NCBI RefSeq assembly: GCF_001625305.1
Contig: NW_017802824.1
Coordinates: 280,971-344,970, forward strand
Length of the DNA: 64,000 bases
Origin: Branchiostoma belcheri
Lineage: Eukaryota; Chordata; Leptocardii; Amphioxiformes; Branchiostomatidae
Direction: 5' to 3'
In this document: in pieces, positions 1 through 10,981 of the stretch
How the letters are laid out: the number at the start of each line of letters is the position of its first letter
How positions within the stretch are numbered: position 1 is the first letter of the stretch
Notes under the pieces: generated by a model
The model's input: the letters and a program-made list of their open reading frames with translations, nothing else
Told to the model about the DNA's origin: nothing
The model's database searches: none
Translations under genes and position numbers: made by a program

Positions 1-1318
1 GGCAGGACGGGCGGTAAAATACAGCTTGATCATGAAAGGTGGCCGACGTGACATAAAAAAGGCACTGGCTACATGTAAGTTTTGTTGACAGTACGATCAC
101 GCGTTGTTGGCCGAAAAAACTCTGGAGGCTATCGTAACACATTATTACGTCTACACGTATTTGTTGCATATTTCAAGATGATTGGCAAACAGTAACGTTC
201 GTGTTACAGTAGTAAGGTTACACTCGAGGTAGTGAGTACAAGGACCGCGGCGTACCGTATCAAAGTGGGTGCTAGTTTTAAGTGTTGACTATTTTATCTG
301 TTCGCCGTATTTGTTTAGATCTTGTAACGTGTTAAAACTGTTACTTTGCAAGAAGTGAGGCTTGCCCGTTCGATCTTGACAGGACATACTAGTATGCTAG
401 TAAAACTAATAGTGTATGACGCGCCTCCTCAATAAATTGTAACGATAAAACTCTTGAATGTGTAATTCCTCTTTAAAAGAGATGTCAAACAGCAAAGTGC
501 TCCTCAACATTCAGAAAGTAACGTCCAGTGGGTCAACTACATGTAAATATAATTAAACATAATCTCGACACAATCTGACGGGAAACAAAAATTGAGTTGA
601 CGGACGGAAAAAAATCAAGCTGACTAGAACTCTGATTATGTCGGTTTAAACCGACAGTACATTTTAATACAGTACCGAGAAACGCCACGGCTAAAAATTT
701 TCTCTAGATCACGAAATGATAAAAAATATTACAATCGGCGTCAAGTGTTGGTCTGCGTGGATCTTTGGTCACATTTTCGCCTAGATATGCTACACAAATA
801 ACACCGTGAACCAGTGCTTGTAAACTTGCCCCATTTTCAATGTTAACTGAGAAGTTCCATCTGTATTCAACTTATTTTAATGCCCGTATAAACGCAAGAA
901 TCCATCCAACACGCTTCAGTGGTCGGTCGAGATGACAAGTGTTAGCCATGTTAGCAGCTGTCTTGAATTCTTTCCGAAGCCTCGCTAGATCTCATAAAAT
1001 GCACGAGGGCCTAACTGATTTTGGACCCCTGGCGGCTTTCCTCGTACTGTAGCAGAAATTCTGGATTCTTTCTAAATTATATGTGTACGTGTATGAAAAG
1101 AACGATTTATCAACAACGGAATAGATAAACACAAAATCGTCGCCTGTGTTTTTTTAAAACATCATACTTGTTACACTTGGAATGGGTAAATAGGTTTTGT
1201 ACAAACCTATACAGTTTATTTCCCTCTTTGCTCTTTGTGTACTGCACTGTATCGCAAAGAGAGATGAGGAGTACATTCTATATTAGCCGTGTAAAAATCG
1301 AGTATCAGCGCTCAAAAA
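1..1318. other. No gene recognised
   Basis: AT-rich sequence with no long open frame, no recognisable protein similarity, no tRNA-like boxes and no obvious tandem repeat. I see nothing here that can be named. Confidence 0.5.
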
Positions 1319-1487
1319 ACTAAAGAAGTAACATTTGCAAAGCAAATGCGTAATGTTTACCTTCGCATATATACGGTCTGCTCTATTAACATTTATATAT
1401 AGTCAGACAGGAGTCTAAATCCCTCTTGCTATAAAATTGCAACATGATGTAACCCAACACTAGTTACCATGGTAACAGACAGTCTGG
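1319..1487 (-). mobile_element. Helitron-like non-autonomous fragment
   Basis: On the minus strand this ends with the hairpin CATTTGC-TTT-GCAAATG followed by TTAC and a TTAG-like end. It also carries the block ACCATGGTAAC shared with copies at 11388-11697, 23126-23429, 23434-23636 and 51262-51511. A hairpin about 10 nt before CTAG is the classic Helitron 3' end. This copy is short and diverged. Confidence 0.45.
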
Positions 1488-1548
1488 TTATTTTTTTCCC
1501 TTGGTAAACATATATTTATTTTGTATGTATCTTTTCATGATGTCTTGT

Positions 1549-1612
1549 TTTGACCTGTACTTAGCCCAGTGTGGCAAAAATGTGCAATAAAGGTCGTCAT
1601 TCATTCATTATG
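1549..1612 (+). repeat. Retroposon 3' end with AATAAA and ATTC tail
   Basis: TTAGCCC, then TGCAATAAAGG, then an ATTC tail. The same TTAGCCC to GCAATAAA arrangement occurs reversed at 10514, 19612, 35058 and 40429, so this is an interspersed family whose 3' end supplies its own poly(A) signal. Family assignment is not possible from so short a piece. Confidence 0.4.
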
Positions 1613-1887
1613 AATGATAGTTTTATACCATTCATTTTTAAATTAAAACAAACACCGCCGCTCAAAGAAGTATGCGAAGGAGACTAGATTTTTTTTCCAG
1701 ACCTGATCAGGTGTGAAGGTGAAGTATCCTGAGGCTGTCCATGTCCTTTGTGTTACCGATACAAGACGCCCGAGTACGATAATCTCCAAGCAGATCTTTC
1801 GGTGGCTGCAAAGACAGAATCAAATCGACCAGACAGTATCAATTTGCCAGACAGTTACCATCTATCTTTTACCATACATTTGCTTAA

Positions 1888-2267
1888 AGCCCCCGTCACA
1901 CATTCAGAACCTTCCCCCGACCACTAACCAACCAAGGTTGGGAGCAGTCTCGCCATATATTTAAGCCACGCCTGACTTTCGATAAGAATCGAATCACTTC
2001 AATTTGAGTCGAATTTGCCTTCCAACCACGCCCCGACCACTGCAGACCTACTCCCGATCACCAGCCAACTAGTCCCCAACCATGACCCAACCTCCCGTCC
2101 AATCCCAAATGTTTTGAATATTTCTAAACATTTGGTTGGTGCAGCCGAGCAGTAGCCAACCTCGCCAAACACCATCCGACCAGATCCGAACTTGCTCCCG
2201 ACCTATTCCCAACCATGGTTTTGAGGGAGTGTTCGGGAGATCACATTCAGCTATGCGTGACATGGGC
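1888..2267. mobile_element. TTAA-flanked MITE with terminal inverted repeats
   Basis: The ends are imperfect inverted repeats around GCCCCCGTCACACAT (left) and its complement GTGACATGGGC (right). TTAA flanks both sides at 1884-1887 and 2268-2271. The interior has repeated CCCAACCA/TGGTTGGG motifs. A related copy lies at 16040-16575. A TTAA target duplication suggests mobilisation by a piggyBac-type transposase, which is inference. Confidence 0.5.
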
Positions 2268-2284
2268 TTAAGGTTAGCCATAAA

Positions 2285-3505
2285 ACGCTCAGTAGTATTT
2301 TCGTTGTGGTTTAAGTTACTGTTTACAATGTACCTCACGTATACCGCATACCCCGGGTAGAACATAGCCCATGGCTACAGCGGAACCTCAATGGTTACTG
2401 TGGGCAAAATTGACGTCAGCTACACCGACTGTACTTTTGACATTTGCCTTCCAGTGCCTTAGGGCCGACAGTAACAAGCCTTCGGTATGCAGTCTTGACG
2501 CAAAGTAACATTTAAGCGATCGTCAATCTTACCTGTAAGACTTCAAGCGTAATGGATTTCGCACAGGAGCTACCAGTGAACAATTTTCCACCTTACTTGC
2601 CGAGTCTGCCTGGGCTTATTTTCTAGTTGTATACCGTTGGTGTATACGTGTATCGAACAATTGGAAGTGCCCTGTGTATTTTTAGACTGTTACACCCAAC
2701 TGAATGTGCTATAGGGCGAAATACGATAGACAGCGACTACTGAACGATTTTATTAGTTGTCACTACTGTGCTAGTCTCAGCCAGGCTAACAACGCGGGTT
2801 CAAAAAACCCTCTCGCGGACTGACTCTCCTGGCCAACTATTTCCCTTTTTTACCGAATTCTATTGTCTGTATCCCCCGTAGGAAGGCCTAGTGGAGGCTA
2901 GCGCTAATACTGTGCCCTTGGCTAGGTCACGTAGTTCATTTACCTAGCCTTATCACTATTAGCGCACATAAATTAAAAAAATGCAAACAGGACACTGATG
3001 TCATGCAGGAATATAGTGGACAAAGTATGCAGTTATTTTTCCATGTGTTTCAAGGAGAGAGAAGAAACAGTGGATGAACAATATTAGTACACAGTGTTAT
3101 TTTTAATACAAAGATCTGTAGTAGATAGCGTTAAATGTAGTATTTCAGTGTTTTATATTCCAATTTTATATCCTCTAGACGAAATATGGTCACATGGTTA
3201 TTATCATTTATTATAACATTCATTTATTCAATCAACTCAGGCGTCTTGTTATGATACTACCGTGTCCAGTGGACCGGGTGAATTTATTAAATGCCTCAGA
3301 ATAATACATGTTTTGAATCTTGTACTGGCTTGCAAATGCGAGAGCATGTAATATAGTATTACACTGAAGTATATCTCACACTCACATACCGTACGTATGT
3401 GATTTGACAACATATTAGCTTTGAAACGGATATTTACATAACATATTCATGAAATTATCAATCGTCGCATGTACTGTATTAAAAGCGGTCGATTTAGGCT
3501 TCGTT
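2285..3505. other. No gene recognised
   Basis: AT-rich, mostly unique sequence between a MITE and a minisatellite. No convincing coding or RNA feature was seen. Confidence 0.5.
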
Positions 3506-3508
3506 TGC

Positions 3509-4117
3509 ACAAAGTGTCGAGCATGTACATGTACATGTACTGTATGTACAAAGTGTCGAGCATGTACTGTATGTTCAAAGTGTCGAGCATGTACTGTATG
3601 TACAAAGTGTCGAGCATGTACTGTACGTACAAAGTGTCGAGCATGTACTGTATGTACAAAGTGTCGAGCATGTACTGTATGTACAAAGTGTCGAGCATGT
3701 ACTGTACGTACAAAGTGTCGAGCATGTACTGTACGTACAAAGTGTCGAGCATGTACTGTATTCATAAAGTGTCGAGAATGTACTGTACGTACAAAGTGTC
3801 GAGCATGTACTGTACGTACAAAGTGTCGAGCATGTACTGTATGTACAAAGTGTCGAGCATGTACTGTACGTACAAAGTGTCGAGCATGTACTGTATATTC
3901 AAAGTGTCGAGCATGTACTGTACGTACAAAGTGTCGAGCATGTACTGTACGTACAAAGTGTCGAGCATGTACTGTATGTACAAAGTGTCGAGCATGTACT
4001 GTACGTACAAAGTGTCGAGCAGTACTGTAGTCAAAGTTCGAGCATGTACTGTATGCATAAAATGTCGAGCATGTACTGTACGTACAAAGTGTCGAGCATG
4101 TACTGTATGTTCAAAGT
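3509..4117. repeat. 27-bp minisatellite, about 22 copies
   Basis: Tandem units with consensus GTCGAGCATGTACTGTACGT plus ACAAAGT, 27 bp in all. Variation is mainly at one CG/TG position; one shortened unit lies near 4021-4045 and an isolated unit near 4255-4290. Because 27 is divisible by 3, the array is open in several frames on both strands; those frames are by-products. The unit contains nested palindromes (GTACATGTAC, TGTACGTACA). It ends about 350 bp downstream of the deiodinase stop codon. Confidence 0.95.
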
Positions 4118-4440
4118 ATCTACATTGAACATGGGTCAAGAACATATAGGTTGGATGAATGTTTGATATTTGCACTCACTCTTGTATAGTCAAGAAACGG
4201 AACATGTCTCTTTGAATCTCGCTTTTAAAAATACATAATAATCCACTGTACCTTACTGTACTGTATGTACAAAGTGTCGAGCGTACATGTACAAAATGCC
4301 TTCATACTTGCACATTGCACAAGAGTCAAGAAAACAACATATAGATTGGATGAGTGTTTGGTAAACTCACACTTGTATGTTGAAGAAAGGGAACACTTCT
4401 CTTAAAAAATGTCGCTTAAATACGTAATAATAATTTTTAA
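4107..4440. repeat. Imperfect direct duplication of about 140 bp
   Basis: The stretch 4120-4245 (GGGTCAAGAACATATAGGTT onward) recurs at about 4310-4440 with substitutions. It lies in the expected 3' flank of the minus-strand deiodinase gene. No AATAAA or ATTAAA was found on the minus strand here, so the mRNA 3' end is unresolved. Confidence 0.6.
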
Positions 4441-4469
4441 AAAGTTAGAAAGTTTTGTCTGGTACAGAC

Positions 4470-5273
4470 TCACTTCCGGTTGTTCTTGTTATTGTTATTG
4501 TCCAGTGCGTTCAAATGTTGGTTCAGCCAGTGGCGAACCTCGGCCGGGTTGAAGAGAAATGGTCCCTTGCCGCCTTCATGTGCGATCACGCCGTTGTGTA
4601 TGATGTAGAGTCTGTCCGGGAAGGCGCCGTACGTGTGGTTAGCGGCGTTCCGCATCGTGTCTACCGCGACGTCGAAGCCGAGTCCCCGCCGGTCGTGCAG
4701 CATGGCCCTGGCGGCGTCGCAGCGCTGCTCCACCGTGCGGTGCTGCCGGATCTGCGGCCCGCTGTGGAAACACCAGCCGTCGGACGGGTGGGCCTCCTCT
4801 ATGTACACTAGTAGAAAGTTGGCGGCGTTCCGATAGTCTTCTGCCAGCGCGGCAAAGTCCGACAGGGCGTCACGGAAGGGAGGGCAGGTGTAGCTACCGA
4901 AGCAGACGACGAGCGGCCGGCTGCCGGAAGCGTAACTCAGCAGCGTGGTGTCCGTCCGCCCGTCCAGCCGCACCAGAGCCGAGTCCGCCGCCGGTCGACC
5001 TTTCCCTACCACCTTGAAAATCCCAACAACCTGGGAATACAGCAGCGACTTGTAAGAATTCAGCGTCAGAAATTCTTCGATCTGATACCTGTCCCCGTCT
5101 GGGCACATCACTTTGTCCTTCGCCATGACGCGCTGAAAAAGTCTCTTCTTCGCGTCGGGCGAGACAATGTTCAGGAAAACCGACGTGATCTTGGCGACTA
5201 GGAAAGCCGTGCTGAGAGCCAGGTACACCGCCAGGAATTTGACAAGTCTTACGGTAACCAAAGTCAGAGCCAT
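4470..5273 (-). CDS. Iodothyronine deiodinase, cysteine form
   Basis: A 267-residue protein of the iodothyronine deiodinase family, thioredoxin-fold enzymes that remove iodine from thyroid hormones. Residues about 8-33 are a hydrophobic N-terminal membrane anchor. The active-site motif reads FGSYTCPPF with Cys130, encoded by TGC at 4886-4884, where vertebrate enzymes have selenocysteine encoded by TGA. Other family hallmarks are IEEAHPSDGW (159-167 with catalytic-type His162), NHTYGAFPDRLYII (212-225) and GPFLFNP (237-243). The length matches the family (about 250-280). The tail is Asn-rich and ends in TGA. The start at 5273 has a good Kozak context (A at -3, G at +4). The gene is a single exon and is GC-rich against AT-rich flanks. 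I recall a cysteine deiodinase from amphioxus that prefers Triac; substrate preference cannot be judged here. Confidence 0.95.
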   Translation of the reverse strand: MALTLVTVRLVKFLAVYLALSTAFLVAKITSVFLNIVSPDAKKRLFQRVMAKDKVMCPDGDRYQIEEFLTLNSYKSLLYSQVVGIFKVVGKGRPAADSALVRLDGRTDTTLLSYASGSRPLVVCFGSYTCPPFRDALSDFAALAEDYRNAANFLLVYIEEAHPSDGWCFHSGPQIRQHRTVEQRCDAARAMLHDRRGLGFDVAVDTMRNAANHTYGAFPDRLYIIHNGVIAHEGGKGPFLFNPAEVRHWLNQHLNALDNNNNKNNRK

Positions 5274-5340
5274 TCTGTACTATACCGTCTCTGCCCACTA
5301 CGGCAATGTTCCGCGCAAGATCTGACGGTGCGACCCTCAT
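4894..5340 (-). promoter_or_regulatory. Overlapping upstream ORF of the deiodinase
   Basis: An ATG at 5340, 67 nt upstream of the deiodinase start and out of frame with it, opens 148 codons that overlap the first half of the gene. Its context is weak (T at -3, A at +4), whereas the main start is strong. If transcription starts about 30 nt after the TATA box, this ATG lies only about 20 nt from the cap, so leaky scanning is likely. The frame has no recognisable protein similarity and may be non-functional. Confidence 0.35.
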
Positions 5341-5382
5341 AAACTAACGAAACCAACTGCCCCTGGCCATATCCAGTCCCTG

Positions 5383-5420
5383 TATATATATAGAGGGGCG
5401 TCTCCTTCCGTGTTGATTGG
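5383..5420 (-). promoter_or_regulatory. Deiodinase core promoter: TATA and CCAAT boxes
   Basis: Read on the minus strand there is a CCAAT box at 5420-5416 and a TATATATATA box at 5392-5383, about 110-120 nt upstream of the deiodinase ATG. Expected transcription start is near 5360, giving a 5' UTR of about 85-90 nt. No start-site data can be seen. Confidence 0.6.
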
Positions 5421-5993
5421 CATGTGGCAACTCCCCTTATCACTGGCCAGCAAACCCTCTTTATAAAGTCGCGCCACCCAGAGTCACGTGGTCTGGATCT
5501 CAGCCAATCGCAACGCGACTACGGCATCACTTACCTACGTCGTCATAAAAAAGGAGGTCATGTCAGGACAACAGGAGTTTTCACGTACACAGCGCCGGAA
5601 CCGCTCTCAGCCAGTTCATTTACTCGCCGATATACGTGCGGTAGTCTCGTATTTCTAAAAATAGGCGTTATCCATTCAGATATTTCCGCACGAGAACATC
5701 TCAATTTGCAATAAAAATACACTCCGGGTCACTTGCGGTCAAGTCTTAAGCTTTATCATGAGCCAAACAATTGAAATTGACATTAATATTGGGTGAGTAA
5801 ATTGTAGATAAGACTAATAAAGACTTGTTATTCCGTTGATATGATGGAGGGATACAGGGTAGCATTAGTATAATGGGTTTCTTCCTGAAGGCGTATGTTA
5901 AGTTCAAGGACAGGTATTACGCACGGAATGAACGTATCGAGTATAATATTCTATAGGGCTGTTAGAATAATCACACACGTATACAAACATATA

Positions 5994-6067
5994 CACACAC
6001 AAACACACACACACAAGCAAACACACACACACGTACACCCATACACTACCACTACACACTACGCACA

Positions 6068-6165
<98 letters not shown>

Positions 6166-6356
6166 CACACACATTCACACATACAAACACACACTACGTA
6201 CACACAAACACACACACACACACACATACATACATAATATACACATACATACGAAAACACATAAAAACACACACACACACACATACCTACAGACGTACGT
6301 ACACACACGCACACACATACACACGCGCACACATACACACGCGCGCACACACACAT
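5994..6356. repeat. (AC)n microsatellite and CA-rich tract
   Basis: Uninterrupted (AC)n from about 6070 to 6162 (about 46 units), flanked by degenerate CA-rich sequence. Long open frames rich in His/Thr or Cys/Val over this tract are artefacts of the dinucleotide repeat. Confidence 0.98.
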
Positions 6357-7637
6357 AAATACACGCCTTTGTTAGTGCTTTTACTATTCTAATAAATGAT
6401 GTTGTTAATGTTTAAGTCTCCATGACCTGAAATGTCAGCAGGTTTACGTCCCGAAATATAACCTTGTCCTTATGGAAACTCCCGATAAGGGCTCGTCTCA
6501 TCAGTTCATGACGCCAAACGACCCTCACCTTCAGTGCGTCACAGGAAATGAATGGCCAAAAGGATTTAGGTTTCGACTTCTTTTCAATGTGTTTTGTATG
6601 CGGCTTTCTATTTTGTGTCGGTATTTTGAACCGTACAGGATACAATGATACGATTTATGGAAACAACTATTGAGCAAATGGATACTGCACTGCCAATTTG
6701 ACATCGTCTTGTCAATTTAATACTATACTGAGGCTAGGCTGGCAGCCACTAAATGATCTGTTTGGAGACTAGGCTGAAGACGTGAATGAATGAATATTGA
6801 ACGAATAAATGAATGATTGGATGAATAATTGTATGAATGAATGTTTGCATGAATGCGGTGCTTGAGCACTTCCTGTGCCTACTATTGACGGGTAACAAGT
6901 CGTTCGGTGTGGTATAGTTAGCTGCCGCCGCGCCGCGTGCCTACGAAGCTGGTGTGTTACGCCGAAGGGCTGTTATACCGGCTATACTGATACAGATACA
7001 GATACTAGCCGTTCTAAAATTTCCCTCCATTCTCTTGCACACGTGAGATGCCAGCCTAATTGCCAGAAATTGCTGAGCCAGTAACTGTGCAAGAACGTTT
7101 TCACTACATATCAACACACTGCAGCAAATGACAGTATTATTTGACTAAACATATTTTGTATTTTCAAATGACCCCTTCAAATGACACTCCTCCTAACTTG
7201 ATCTCTATGAAAAGCGGCCCTGATGTCCGAATAGAGCAGTTTTTTAGTATAAATAAGGTCACAAACAAACAAACAAAAGCAGCTCATGTAGATTCCGAAT
7301 GCTATCAGAAGAAGAATTATATTGCCCAGCAATCATACATGGTACAATGTATTGTATGGAAACAACTTGAACATGGTACAAAATAAATCTAGGGGTATAG
7401 AATAAAACGTCTTGTTGCATTGTGGGAGGTGGTACATCTAAGGACATATTCAAATCTATCTCTAGCAACGAGTCTACTTAAATCTGTTGTACGTAATTTG
7501 ATAAATGCGAATATTAGATTACTAGTAGATGCGTAAGCCGGCAAGCTAGACCGTCATCGCCCAACGCCAATGTCTATTTAAAACGGAACTGGTATGTACG
7601 GTCTATTCTATTTGCAATACTAGTAAGCTAAACTATC
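6357..7637. other. Gene-free stretch
   Basis: Contains a degenerate GAAT/ATGA tetranucleotide tract at about 6781-6850 and a short GC-rich patch at about 6920-6960 (GCCGCCGCGCCGCG). Nothing else recognised. Confidence 0.5.
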
Positions 7638-7638
7638 C

Positions 7639-8545
7639 TACAACTAGAGTTCCACGATCTCATACCTTCGCCCAATGATGTTAATTTTTATCACTGACAA
7701 AGCAAAGATTATTGCTCCTGCTTATGGAAATAGGATCCTCATTTGCATGAATTATATCGGTTGATCATATTCTCCACCAAAAGACAGCCTTACTTTAACA
7801 AAGAAAGCCATTCTATCATTCCATCATAAATTATGCAAATGAGGTCCTTATTTGAATAAGTTATGTTTAATGATGTTCACATTCACTTAACGTTCAAATG
7901 CCCCAAGTATGAAATTTCGGGCAGTTACCAGTATGGAGTTATAACATTTTCTCATTAATTATGCAAATTAAGTGTTAATTTACATAATCAATATTTGCCT
8001 GTGTTTCTCTTGTTCTCAATTACATGTCACAAGCTTAAATAGTCCTATTAATGTAATGCAGCTTATCTATAGAATTTCCTCATAATTTATGCAAATCACA
8101 TCCAAATTTGCATAATTGTCGCATGGTTATGTCGAGCGTCACTTAAACTGCCTACATACTAAAAATCACGACGATCCGTCAACCGGTTCTTGAGTTATCC
8201 TCTTTTGAATATTTCTAAAGAAGCGCCCCTGCAGTTTCAGAGCAAGCCGCGAGGAAGCCCAAATCTACGTCACTTCTTCCCCAGCATGAGAGCTACCCAC
8301 CATTCAAATTTCGTGACCCTACCATGTCCAGATCACGAGATATCAAAACCGGAAGTTCCGCTGCAGTACCATAACAAGCCCCCAGGAGGCACAAAATCTA
8401 AGCATTTCTGGGTCTCCACAAGACCTACCTACCTACCAAGTATGAAGACAATCTATTAAAGCCTTCTCGAGTTATCGTGACACACAGCTACAGATAGACA
8501 CACGAACGCCTCTGCAAACATAACCTTCTTGGCGAAGGTAAGTGT
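7639..8545. mobile_element. Hairpin-ended repeat family F1, near full length
   Basis: Begins AGAGTTCCACGATCTCATAC and ends with the hairpin CCTTCTTGGCGAAGG. The first half has repeated TTATGCAAAT / ATTTGCATAAT blocks; the second half has CCGGAAGTTCCGCTGCAGTA. Related copies: 18905-19112, 21998-22838, 24394-24645, 37036-37425, 38248-38725, 44090-44345. No coding capacity. The superfamily is unclear; the terminal hairpins could fit a Helitron or foldback type. Confidence 0.6.
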
Positions 8546-8894
8546 AACGAGCTGGATGCAGCACATCAGAATTATGATATGTGACACAAACGATGATATA
8601 TGTGTGTGAAGCTCATGACAGAGGTCATTCCACCCTGGTAGTCGAACCAGACGCGATCTACAGGACGTTCTTCACGATGAATGTTTATCACTCACGTACA
8701 CTTCAACTAGGTCCCCGTTCTATACTTGACGGCGCTCTCACCACGCTCTCTCTGCGACCTGAAATTGGCCGGAGAGCCGAGAGATCGCCAAGGTCGCCAT
8801 GGTAGCGCGCAGGGAGCACAATGATAGGACCATGGGCGCCGTCACCTCGGCGACAGTTTTGAACTGGCTCCGAGGACGGCGATCCAACAATAAA

Positions 8895-9356
8895 CACAGA
8901 GTACTGTAAACACAGAGAGAGCGCCGTGAGAGCGCAGAGAGAGCGCTGTGATAGCGCAGAGAGAGCGCCGTGAGAGCTTCGTGAGAGCGTAGAGAGCGCC
9001 GTTAGAGCACAGAGTGAGCGCCGTGAGAGTGCTGAGAGAGCGCCGTGAGAGCGCAGAGAGAGCGCCGTGAGAGCGCACAGAGAGCGCCGTGAGAGTGCAC
9101 AGAGTGAGCGCCGTGAGAGCACAGAGAGAGCGCCGTGAGAACGCAGAGAGAGCACCGTGAGAGCGCCGCGAGAGTGCACAGAGAGCGCCGTGAGAGCGCC
9201 GTTAGAGCACAGAGTGAACGCCGTAAGAACGCAGAGAGAGCGCAGTGAGAGCGCCGTTAGAGCACAGAGTGAACGCCGTAAGAACGCAGAGAGAGCGCAG
9301 TGAGAGCGCAGAGAGAGCGCAGTAAGAGTGCAGAGAGAGCGCAGAGAGAGCGCTCT
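8895..9356. repeat. Degenerate GAGAGCGC minisatellite
   Basis: Long purine-rich run built from variants of GAGAGCGCCGT and GAGAGCGCAGA with roughly 10-12 bp periodicity and some higher-order repetition (for example 9199-9250 resembles 9250-9300). Leu/Ser/Ala-rich open frames on the minus strand are repeat artefacts. Confidence 0.9.
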
Positions 9357-9361
9357 CTCCG

Positions 9362-10180
9362 CGCTCCGGCCAATTTCAGTAATACATACATATATTCGCT
9401 CATTGCAAATACATCGCAGGAAAACTTCCGGAAAACCAAATAAATACAAACAAGAGCGTATTCAGACTTGAAACACCTCAGCATTACTTTTGCCCTTTAA
9501 CATGGGTGCATGTGCAAGCGATCAAATTTGATTAGCACTTGGTAAACAAGCCACTTAGCCCCGTATTGCACGCTGATCACGTCTGCAGTAGTAGATCTGA
9601 ATCTTCAGTCAGAACTTTGTTTTTGTTTGATCGTTTTAAACTGTTTGTTTTGGAGTCAAGCAAAAAAGTGAAAAGTACAATATTTATTTGGTATTAGTAC
9701 TAAAAATGTGGACGATTTTACATTGACGAGTTTATATTCATATATTTTATGTCATGTTGTAAAATTATTTTTACAGTTTACGTTGTGCTACGATACGATT
9801 TCAACTTTGAACTACATCAAAACATTATAGTTTTGTAGGTGTGAGAGTGATGTGGACCCTCGAAGTAGTACGATTTCAACTTGATGTCCTGATGACATTT
9901 CAGCCCTTTGGTTGCTATCGTTGGGACAATGTCTTTTGACCCGGTAAAGCATAATTGATAATATGATATTTGGTTGGCACTAGACGGTATGCAGACTGTA
10001 TTGTCTAACTTGAACTCTGTGACCTTCCCCTATCGGAAGAACGTCAGTGTCCCCCCGGTGACCTGTGGGTAATTGTGCGGGTTGAGGAGTGTCTGACACC
10101 TGCAGGTACTATCGGGCTATTTTTGACTCGGCTATTGTTCTTCTTCTCGGAACTCGGGCGACTGGGGAGGATTGTTTTTG
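9362..10180. other. No gene recognised
   Basis: AT-rich sequence becoming GC-richer after about 10020. Nothing codes convincingly. Confidence 0.45.
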
Positions 10181-10184
10181 TCGC

Positions 10185-10290
10185 TGACGTCTTTCTCTGA
10201 CGTCAATGACGCGTGTCCGCACTCGACCGGTCAAAGTGCTGTTGATCTTTTTTTTTCAAAATGGCGCCGACGTTTCACCTGCACGACTGG
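10185..10290 (+). promoter_or_regulatory. Candidate promoter with two CRE sites and ATGGCG start
   Basis: Two cAMP-response-type sites, TGACGTC at 10185-10191 and TGACGTCA at 10198-10205, lie about 60 bp before CAAAATGGCGCC (10257-10268), which resembles a YY1-type initiator/start site. The ATG opens ten codons before a stop and could instead be a first exon with a donor GACTG/GTAATT. No downstream exon was recognised, so this is only a candidate. Confidence 0.25.
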
Positions 10291-10513
10291 TAATTTATGA
10301 CCCATAACTTACCAGTTGTTATGCCTGTCTGTTACGTAAATAGCCTGAACCGATCAGGACATGACACGAAGCTCTGACCGACCACAGCATGTGGAGAAGT
10401 CAGGAGTGTGGATCTGTTCTTGAATTAAATAACATATAAAGAGTACAAAGAATCGGGATGGACTCTAGCAAATCACTAAGTTTAGTCTCACCAAAAGAAT
10501 ACAAATCAATAAA

Positions 10514-10575
10514 AGGTTTATTGCAAATTCATCCCCGAGAGCTAATTTCAAGAACATGATAACAAAATAATCAGT
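10514..10575 (-). repeat. Retroposon 3' end (GCAATAAA family)
   Basis: On the minus strand the sequence runs from a TTAGC element to GCAATAAA, as in the copies at 1549, 19612, 35058 and 40429. Confidence 0.4.
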
Positions 10576-10981
10576 GAAAATGATAATAATTAATGCTAAT
10601 GCTACTTTGGATATAGTTATTGTTGGGTTTGATTTCTTTTCTGTGTGCAGTGGAGTATGAAATGCGCGACATTTTGCGAGATGTGTAAATTGGGGGGGGG
10701 GGTGTTAATACAAATGCAGCTTTTTGTAGGCTGGGAAGCAATCAATAAACAAATAACCAAACAAATAGTATAACAGCAAATGGGTGTTCCAAAATACAGA
10801 CAACCCCATCCACCCTCCAGTAGGGACAATCGCACGGATATAATCTAGTCACGTCTAAGTGTGTGCAGACAATGCCCGTTCACCTGATGTGAACTTTCAG
10901 GGTATCGCACAAATAATGATTGATGACCTGACAGTGTAATGTGTACAGTGCACAGTACTTGTGTGGCCCACTTCACACTAA

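Noticed and set aside
3449-4175. Cys-rich and His-rich open frames of 100-219 codons on both strands
   Set aside because: They are translations of the 27-bp minisatellite, open in several frames because the unit is a multiple of three.
4470-4472. Possible selenocysteine read-through of the deiodinase terminal TGA
   Set aside because: It lies at the end of an Asn-rich tail far from the active site, which already has Cys; no further conserved sequence follows.
5895-6392. Thr/His-rich 165-codon frame and Cys/Val frames
   Set aside because: Products of the CA microsatellite.
8703-9449. 248-codon Leu/Ser/Ala-rich frame on the minus strand
   Set aside because: Follows the GAGAGCGC repeat exactly; no domain and no sensible boundaries.
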